Positions 59,277 through 64,000 of a stretch of DNA of 64,000 nt are shown in pieces. Location: NCBI GenBank assembly GCA_017627765.1, contig JAGAGD010000019.1, positions 1 through 64,000 on the forward strand, in the 5' to 3' direction. The stretch comes from Prevotella sp. GTDB taxonomy: Bacteria; Bacteroidota; Bacteroidia; Bacteroidales; Bacteroidaceae. The translations under genes were made by a program, and so were the position numbers. The first letter of the stretch is position 1. Each line of letters opens with the position of its first letter. The notes beneath the pieces were generated by a model. The model searched no databases. It had not been told where the DNA came from and saw nothing but the letters and a program-made list of their open reading frames with translations.

Positions 59277-60329
59277 ATGAAAAAACATTGTCTTTTATTA
59301 GTATCTCTCTGTCTATTGATTACTATGAATGCATTGGGACAGGGCAGAAAACTGGCAGCCTATGGTATAGGTTTCTATAATCTTGAAAACTTGTTTGATA
59401 CATGTCATGACGAGGGAAAGAACGATTATGAGTACTTGCCTTCAGGTGCAAACAAGTGGAATGGTTTTAAATATAAGAACAAACTCGACAACATGTCGCG
59501 TGTGCTGGCTGAAATGGGAACCGATGTTATTCCAAATATAGGTTGTGCTGTTATTGGCGTGTCTGAGGTTGAGAACTCTAAGTGTCTTGACGACCTCGTA
59601 GCCCGTGAGCCATTGGCAGCTCGTGGATTCAAGTATGTTCACGTAGAAGGTCCCGACCGTCGTGGTGTTGACTGTGCAATGCTCTACAATCCAGCCTTGT
59701 TTACTGTTGATGATGTTGTACTGCATCCTTATGTTCAGGAACTTGAACAAGACTCTGCCTTCTATACTCGCGGTTTCCTCACAGTGTCTGGACGTTTAGC
59801 AAATGAGCCTGTTACGGTTATTGTGTGCCACTGGCCAAGCCGCTTTAGTGGTAGTTTCTATCGTGAATCGGCAGCCCGTCAGGTGAAAGTCATTAAAGAC
59901 AATCTGCTAAAGGAGAATCCTGATCGCAAGATTTTCGTCATGGGCGACATGAACGACGACCCGACCAACATCAGCATGGTTCGTTATCTGCAATGCAAGC
60001 CAAACATCAATGAGGTGGAAGATGGCGATATGTATAATCCTTGGTATAACGTGTTGGTTAAGGATGGCACAGGTACGCTGATGTATAATGGTGCATGGAA
60101 CTTGTTCGACCAGATTGTCATGACTCCTAATGTTCTTGACCGCAATGGAGCTAAGGACTATTCAAAGTTGACATACTTTAAGAATCAGGTGTTCCGCCGC
60201 GACTATCTCTTCCAGACGGAAGGTAAATACAAAGGAAATCCTAAGCGAACCACAGCAGGCGGGGTATGGCTAAACGGATATAGCGACCACCTCCCGACAG
60301 TAATTTATCTGGTAAAGGAAGTCAGATAA
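59277..60329 (+). CDS. Secreted endonuclease/exonuclease/phosphatase-family protein
   Basis: 350 residues from the ATG at 59277, which begins a signal peptide ending at ALGQ. The in-frame extension to 59109 is lysine-rich and unlike a leader. EEP catalytic segments are present: FYNLENLFDT, the metal Glu in GVSEVEN, HWPSRFSG, GDMNDDP and the terminal SDHLP. The family covers DNases, phosphodiesterases and sphingomyelinases. Divergent from the TonB/DUF5689 operon. Its role is likely in nucleic-acid degradation in the periplasm or outside, though a lipid phosphodiesterase is possible. Confidence 0.9.
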   Translation: MKKHCLLLVSLCLLITMNALGQGRKLAAYGIGFYNLENLFDTCHDEGKNDYEYLPSGANKWNGFKYKNKLDNMSRVLAEMGTDVIPNIGCAVIGVSEVENSKCLDDLVAREPLAARGFKYVHVEGPDRRGVDCAMLYNPALFTVDDVVLHPYVQELEQDSAFYTRGFLTVSGRLANEPVTVIVCHWPSRFSGSFYRESAARQVKVIKDNLLKENPDRKIFVMGDMNDDPTNISMVRYLQCKPNINEVEDGDMYNPWYNVLVKDGTGTLMYNGAWNLFDQIVMTPNVLDRNGAKDYSKLTYFKNQVFRRDYLFQTEGKYKGNPKRTTAGGVWLNGYSDHLPTVIYLVKEVR

Positions 60330-60353
60330 TAACGAGAATGTAAGAATTAGTCT

Positions 60354-60432
60354 AAGGAATAATGATGAGAGTTGTGCTTTGAGTGCAAACCACTTATATG
60401 CGCTCGGTAACTCTAATCATTATTCCTTATAT
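60354..60432 (+). terminator. Terminator of EEP gene
   Basis: AAGGAATAATGAT and AGAGTT pair with the complementary segments at about 60412-60431 around a long loop, 24 nt after the stop. Confidence 0.65.
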
Positions 60433-60504
60433 TTTTATGTTATCCTTTGACTATTTCAACTCCTTAATTCATTTGTTTCAAAACTCCTCAACTCCTAAGA
60501 AAGC

Positions 60505-61080
60505 ATGCAAGTAGAACACCATCCTCTGAAACCATTTCTTCCGTCTTCCACTCGCTTATTGATGCTTGGCAGTTTTCCTCCTGCCAGACACCGATGGTCA
60601 ATGGATTTCTTCTATCCTAATTTCATCAACGACATGTGGCGCATCTTTGGAATTTGTTTCCATGATGACAAAATCTATTTTGTAGACGAAGAGAATAAGA
60701 CTTTCAGAAAATCGCTCATCATAGAACTTCTTGAAGCGAAAGGCATTGGACTCTACGATACGGCAACAGAAGTTATAAGGCTGAAGAATACGGCTTCTGA
60801 TAAAGATTTAGAGGTGGTGCAACCTACTGATATTCACGCACTTTTGCAGCAAATACCATTGTGTACTTCAATCGTTACAACAGGTCAGAAAGCTACCGAG
60901 TTGCTTTGTTCTTTCTTCGGTGTTGAAGTACCAAAGATTGGAAGTTTTGCCGAAACCACATACGAAGGTAAGGTGATGCATCTCTATCGCATGCCCAGCA
61001 GTTCGAGAGCATATCCAATGAAGGTTGAGAAAAAGGCAGAATTCTATAAACAGATGTTTATGGCAGAAGGACTAATCTGA
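60505..61080 (+). CDS. Uracil-DNA glycosylase-superfamily protein
   Basis: 191 residues. Motif A-like LGSFPPARHRWSMDFFYPNF (about 21-40) and motif B-like MPSSSRAYPM near 170 match the UDG fold found in mismatch-specific and related glycosylases. The central part forms the expected alpha/beta sandwich. Activity would be removal of uracil or another damaged base. The sequence is short of the classical family 1 motifs, so the exact family is not clear. Confidence 0.7.
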   Translation: MQVEHHPLKPFLPSSTRLLMLGSFPPARHRWSMDFFYPNFINDMWRIFGICFHDDKIYFVDEENKTFRKSLIIELLEAKGIGLYDTATEVIRLKNTASDKDLEVVQPTDIHALLQQIPLCTSIVTTGQKATELLCSFFGVEVPKIGSFAETTYEGKVMHLYRMPSSSRAYPMKVEKKAEFYKQMFMAEGLI

Positions 61081-61307
61081 TGAAGTCTTTAGACTATGGA
61101 GCTTAAAACCGATAAGAAATTCAGGTTGGAATTTTTTTCGTGGTTGTGTTCCTGCTTTACGAGTTATAAACAAAGCTATACTAATGGCTTAAAAATGTAT
61201 CCATTAGCTTTGTTTTTTTGAAATGTTCAAGTGTTAAAATCCTGCTATGGACAAATATCGTGCCAGAAATTTTCAGACACACTGTTTTAACATATATTAT
61301 ATGGATT

Positions 61308-61690
61308 TTTTTGTCAACCAAAACTTTCAATCTAGAAAAACATTTCGAGCCGTTTTTCCGTTTGGCACGAGACTGAATGCAAAAATGTGTTTAATTGTTA
61401 ATCAATCGGCTTAAACTATGTGAACGAGCGTGAGGAACGAAAAAGTGAAAGGTGTCCTTTCGCGATGCGAAACGTGGCATATGACCATGCAATATGTGGC
61501 ATATCGCAGTGCCAAAGGTGCCCTTTCGCACTGCGAAAGGATACCTTTGACTTTTTTAACAGTTATGAGTTTTGCGATGAAAATCATAAGATGTTGATTA
61601 CTAACAAATTACTAAAAACAGCGAGAAGTCGCCAAATACTCCCATATTTTGCAACTTCTTTTTGCTCGGTCGAAAAAAATCGATTCTCCG
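61308..61690 (-). repeat. Dispersed ~400-bp intergenic element, copy C (inverted)
   Basis: This is the reverse complement of copies A and B. It begins at TTGTCAACCAAAACTTTCAA (61311), has the 22-bp array at 61439-61548 and ends with CTCGGTCG (61665-61672). It lies between convergent genes, like copy A. An open frame of 94 codons on the plus strand (61420-61704) is an artefact of the array. The preceding 61081-61307 holds nothing recognisable. Confidence 0.85.
61439..61548. repeat. Five-unit 22-bp palindrome array (copy C)
   Basis: Unit boundaries are at 61439, 61461, 61483, 61505 and 61527, in the same 22-bp register with reversed order. Cores such as AAAGGTGCCCTTT are nearly unchanged. Confidence 0.85.
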
Positions 61691-61749
61691 AACCATTAAA
61701 TTGATTAACAAAAAGTTGATTGTTAAAAAAATAAAACTTAAAAAACGTC

Positions 61750-62478
61750 TTATTTCTCGTCTAAATAAAAGTCGCGTGTAAGCCCTTTATACCATTCACT
61801 TTTTTTGCCTTCATTGTCAAGCAAAGTCTGCTCATATTCTTCGAATTTGCGTGGCGGTTGTTTAGAGAATGATAGTAGCTGTCGTTTTGCCGCTTTCTTA
61901 GCCGTTGTTTTCAGGCTGTACTTCCTGCTCAGAAAAAGTCCATGTAGCGATGCTTCAGCCTTAAACACGCCAAGATAATCAGTAGGAATAATCACAGAAA
62001 ATTCGCCTTTGTCAGTCATAGTCTTCTCAACAGCGGCAAACAGTTCAGCAAATGGCAATGTCTCAGCGTGTCGTGCTGCGGAACGCTTGCTGTCAGGGCT
62101 TTTCAGAGAGTTTACAAAGAAGGGCGGATTGCATACAATAGAGTCGTATTTTTTGTTGTTTTCCGCTTCAGACTGAGTAGCAAATCGCTGAATAGAAGTT
62201 TGGAAAATGCTGATTCTTTCTGCAAACTCCGACCTTGCCACGTTCTCCATTGTCTGCTGGAAAGCGTCTTCGTCGATGTCGATTGCCGTAATCTCACTTT
62301 CAGGGAAGCGCTGAGCCATCATCAGAGATATCAGCCCAGAGCCGCAACCTACGTCAAGAATGCGCTTTCCGCCATTAGCCCAAGCCCCCAACAAAACACC
62401 GTCAGTGCCAACCTTCATACCGCATTTGTCGTGATATACGATGAACCTTTTGAAAGCAAAATAATTGTTTGAAGTCAT
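61750..62478 (-). CDS. trmN6: tRNA1(Val) A37 N6-methyltransferase
   Basis: 242 residues from the ATG at 62478. The -7 box at 62500-62507 excludes the Met at 62502. The SAM-binding motif I is ILDVGCGSGLISLMMAQ, then AIDIDEDA, and the N6-adenine catalytic motif NPPFF. It methylates A37 in tRNA1-Val in other bacteria. Similar YfiC-type enzymes occur throughout Bacteroidetes. A 47-bp gap separates its stop (61750) from the last part of copy C. Confidence 0.9.
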   Translation of the reverse strand: MTSNNYFAFKRFIVYHDKCGMKVGTDGVLLGAWANGGKRILDVGCGSGLISLMMAQRFPESEITAIDIDEDAFQQTMENVARSEFAERISIFQTSIQRFATQSEAENNKKYDSIVCNPPFFVNSLKSPDSKRSAARHAETLPFAELFAAVEKTMTDKGEFSVIIPTDYLGVFKAEASLHGLFLSRKYSLKTTAKKAAKRQLLSFSKQPPRKFEEYEQTLLDNEGKKSEWYKGLTRDFYLDEK

Positions 62479-62499
62479 TTTCTTAGCCCTATTGTCCTG

Positions 62500-62507
62500 C
62501 AAAATTA
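62500..62507 (-). promoter_or_regulatory. -7 box of trmN6
   Basis: TAATTTTG followed by C on the minus strand, with a start near 62493. It decides the start codon at 62478. Confidence 0.55.
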
Positions 62508-62548
62508 TAAATTATCTATAAAAAACCGCTTTTTCTGCTCATAAATTT

Positions 62549-62556
62549 GTAACTTT
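62549..62556 (+). promoter_or_regulatory. -7 box of lon
   Basis: TAACTTTG followed by C, with a start near 62563 and a leader of about 78 nt before lon. No heat-shock-type operator was recognised. Confidence 0.55.
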
Positions 62557-62640
62557 GCACACTTAAACTGAATTTTTTCTGAGCGATCAATTTGAGAGGA
62601 ATGCGACGCTCAAAAACAAAATAGTATTTTCTAAAGAACT

Positions 62641-64000
62641 ATGGATAATAAGAATTCTATACAAATGTTTGCTGACTACGAAGGCGACATTCAGAAACTT
62701 TTCGAAATAAAAGTCGACGGCGAAGTGCCCATACTTGCCACCCGCAATATGGTGCTTTTTCCTGGTGTTATCTCGCCAGTGCTTGTCGGCAGAACCTCAA
62801 GCGTAAATCTTATTAAATGGCTGCAAGAACGTACTGATACAACTATTGCAGTGTTTTGTCAGAAAGAGTCATCGGTAAACGAACCAACATTGAAAGACCT
62901 CCATCAGTATGGTGTATATGCTAAAGTGCTGAGAGTGTTCGAAATGCCAGGTTCGCAGAATCTGACTGCTATAATTCAGGGTTACGGCAGATGTAAACTT
63001 AATACTATAAACAAGCTGCGCCCGTTCATTGTTGGAACAACCGAACTTGCGCCAGAAACCTATGCCGACGAAAACGACCGCGAATTCAGAACTGCATTCG
63101 ACGACCTCCGCAATCAGGCTGTTGAGTATATCAAGAGCAACGAGGAAATACCCGACGAGACACAGTTTGCGCTTACCAATATCACCAACAAGATAGTTGC
63201 AGCAAACTTCATCTGCTCAAGCATGCCGTTCTCAATCGACGACAAGTCTGCACTGCTCGAAATCAGTTCACAGAAGGAGAGGGTTTTCGAGGCTCTGCGA
63301 ATACTAAACAAGGAACAGCAGCTCTTGGCTCTGAAGCAGAATATACGCACAAAGACAAGAGAAATGATTGACGAGCAGCAGCGAGAATATTTCCTTCAAC
63401 AGCAAATCAAGAATATCAAGGAAGAACTCGGCAACGGCGAGGGCTCGCCAGAACGTTATGACCTTATTCAGAAGGCTAAGACAAAGAAATGGAATGAAGA
63501 CGTTGAAAAGATATTCCTGAAGGAACTTGACAGGTTAGACATTTTCCCGCCACAAAGCCCAGACTATAGTCAGCAGATAAGTTATTTGCAGACAATGGTC
63601 GACCTGCCGTGGAATGAGTTTACAGTTGACGATCTCAACCTGAAAAGGGCTGAGCGCATTCTCAACCAAGACCACTATGGCATGGAAAAAGTGAAGCAAC
63701 GCATATTGGAACACATTGCGGTGCTGAGCCTGCGTGGCGATTTGAAGTCGCCTATCATCTGTCTTTACGGTCCTCCTGGAGTAGGAAAGACAAGTCTCGG
63801 AAAGAGCATTGCAAATGCCTTGAAGCGTAAGTATGTAAGAATGTCGCTGGGCGGTCTGCACGATGAAAGCGAAATCAGAGGTCATCGCCGCACCTATGTT
63901 GGAGCCATGCCTGGCAGAATCATTAAGAGCATACAGAAGGCTGGCTCGTCAAATCCTGTCTTTATACTTGACGAAATAGACAAGGTAACCCAGCATACCA
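62641..64000 (+). CDS. lon: ATP-dependent Lon protease (5' part, cut by window end)
   Basis: The frame is open from the ATG at 62641 through the last base (453 codons). The N-terminal substrate-binding domain begins with VPILATRNMVLFPGV. The coiled-coil hairpin region (EQQREYFLQQQIKNIKEELG) precedes the AAA+ domain with Walker A GPPGVGKTS (residues 377-385), the RMSLGG-like segment and Walker B FILDEIDK. The proteolytic domain with the Ser-Lys dyad lies beyond the window. Lon degrades damaged and regulatory proteins in the cytosol. Confidence 0.96.
   Translation, partial: MDNKNSIQMFADYEGDIQKLFEIKVDGEVPILATRNMVLFPGVISPVLVGRTSSVNLIKWLQERTDTTIAVFCQKESSVNEPTLKDLHQYGVYAKVLRVFEMPGSQNLTAIIQGYGRCKLNTINKLRPFIVGTTELAPETYADENDREFRTAFDDLRNQAVEYIKSNEEIPDETQFALTNITNKIVAANFICSSMPFSIDDKSALLEISSQKERVFEALRILNKEQQLLALKQNIRTKTREMIDEQQREYFLQQQIKNIKEELGNGEGSPERYDLIQKAKTKKWNEDVEKIFLKELDRLDIFPPQSPDYSQQISYLQTMVDLPWNEFTVDDLNLKRAERILNQDHYGMEKVKQRILEHIAVLSLRGDLKSPIICLYGPPGVGKTSLGKSIANALKRKYVRMSLGGLHDESEIRGHRRTYVGAMPGRIIKSIQKAGSSNPVFILDEIDKVTQHT

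Overview
The window looks like chromosome from a Prevotella-like member of the Bacteroidales. The evidence is the Bacteroidetes promoter form (TTTG, 19-20 nt, TAnnTTTG) before many genes; TonB-dependent receptors and lipoproteins with DUF5689/DUF6359-like domains; four secreted proteins with a YN(x)2GQR(V/I)...NG(K/R)K type C-terminal sorting tail; a TPP-riboswitch TonB receptor/PnuT pair; a B12-dependent ribonucleotide reductase; and a myo-inositol-phosphate synthase cluster of the kind found in gut Bacteroidetes. No rRNA, tRNA, CRISPR array or intact insertion sequence was recognised.

Layout. 1-1.2 kb: remnant of a BspA-like leucine-rich-repeat protein. 1.2-8.5 kb (+): a six-gene inositol-lipid locus (nucleotidyltransferase, ATP-grasp protein, CDP-alcohol phosphatidyltransferase, HAD phosphatase, inositol-phosphate synthase, DUF5686 outer-membrane protein), mostly with overlapping ends. 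8.6-16 kb: a thioesterase, mscL, gapA, prfC, a NusG paralogue/hotdog/TrpF-like minus-strand operon, a 43-codon small ORF and rpe. 16.5-18 kb: an ECF sigma factor and, divergent from it, a cobalamin riboswitch that appears to control only a 27-residue peptide followed by a terminator. 18-29 kb: a secreted protein, a glycogen operon (debranching enzyme, GT4 synthase, GH57), a lipid kinase, miaA, rfbD, DUF4924 and LysE genes. 29.5-38.5 kb: ROK kinase, nrdJ-folB-amidase-mlaD, dnaA. 38.6-42.1 kb: a possible small RNA next to dnaA and the TPP-riboswitch thiamine uptake operon. 42.4-49.6 kb: two large secreted proteins and a sodium symporter. 49.8-54 kb: trxB, glutathione peroxidase, a lipoprotein, a secreted nuclease and L31. 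54-60.3 kb: a TonB receptor with two OB-like lipoproteins, divergent from a secreted endonuclease/exonuclease/phosphatase, suggesting nucleic-acid or phosphate scavenging. 60.5-64 kb: a UDG-like protein, a tRNA methyltransferase and the 5' part of lon.

The most unusual non-genic signal is a dispersed ~400-bp intergenic element present three times (about 15.94-16.34, 30.55-30.95 and, inverted, 61.31-61.69 kb). Each copy contains exactly five consecutive 22-bp units built from a palindromic 13-nt core and a 9-nt spacer. The other main leads are the inositol-lipid locus, the orphan B12 riboswitch, the promoter/terminator pair without a gene at 38.64-38.80 kb, and a TrpF-like protein that has lost its catalytic cysteine.
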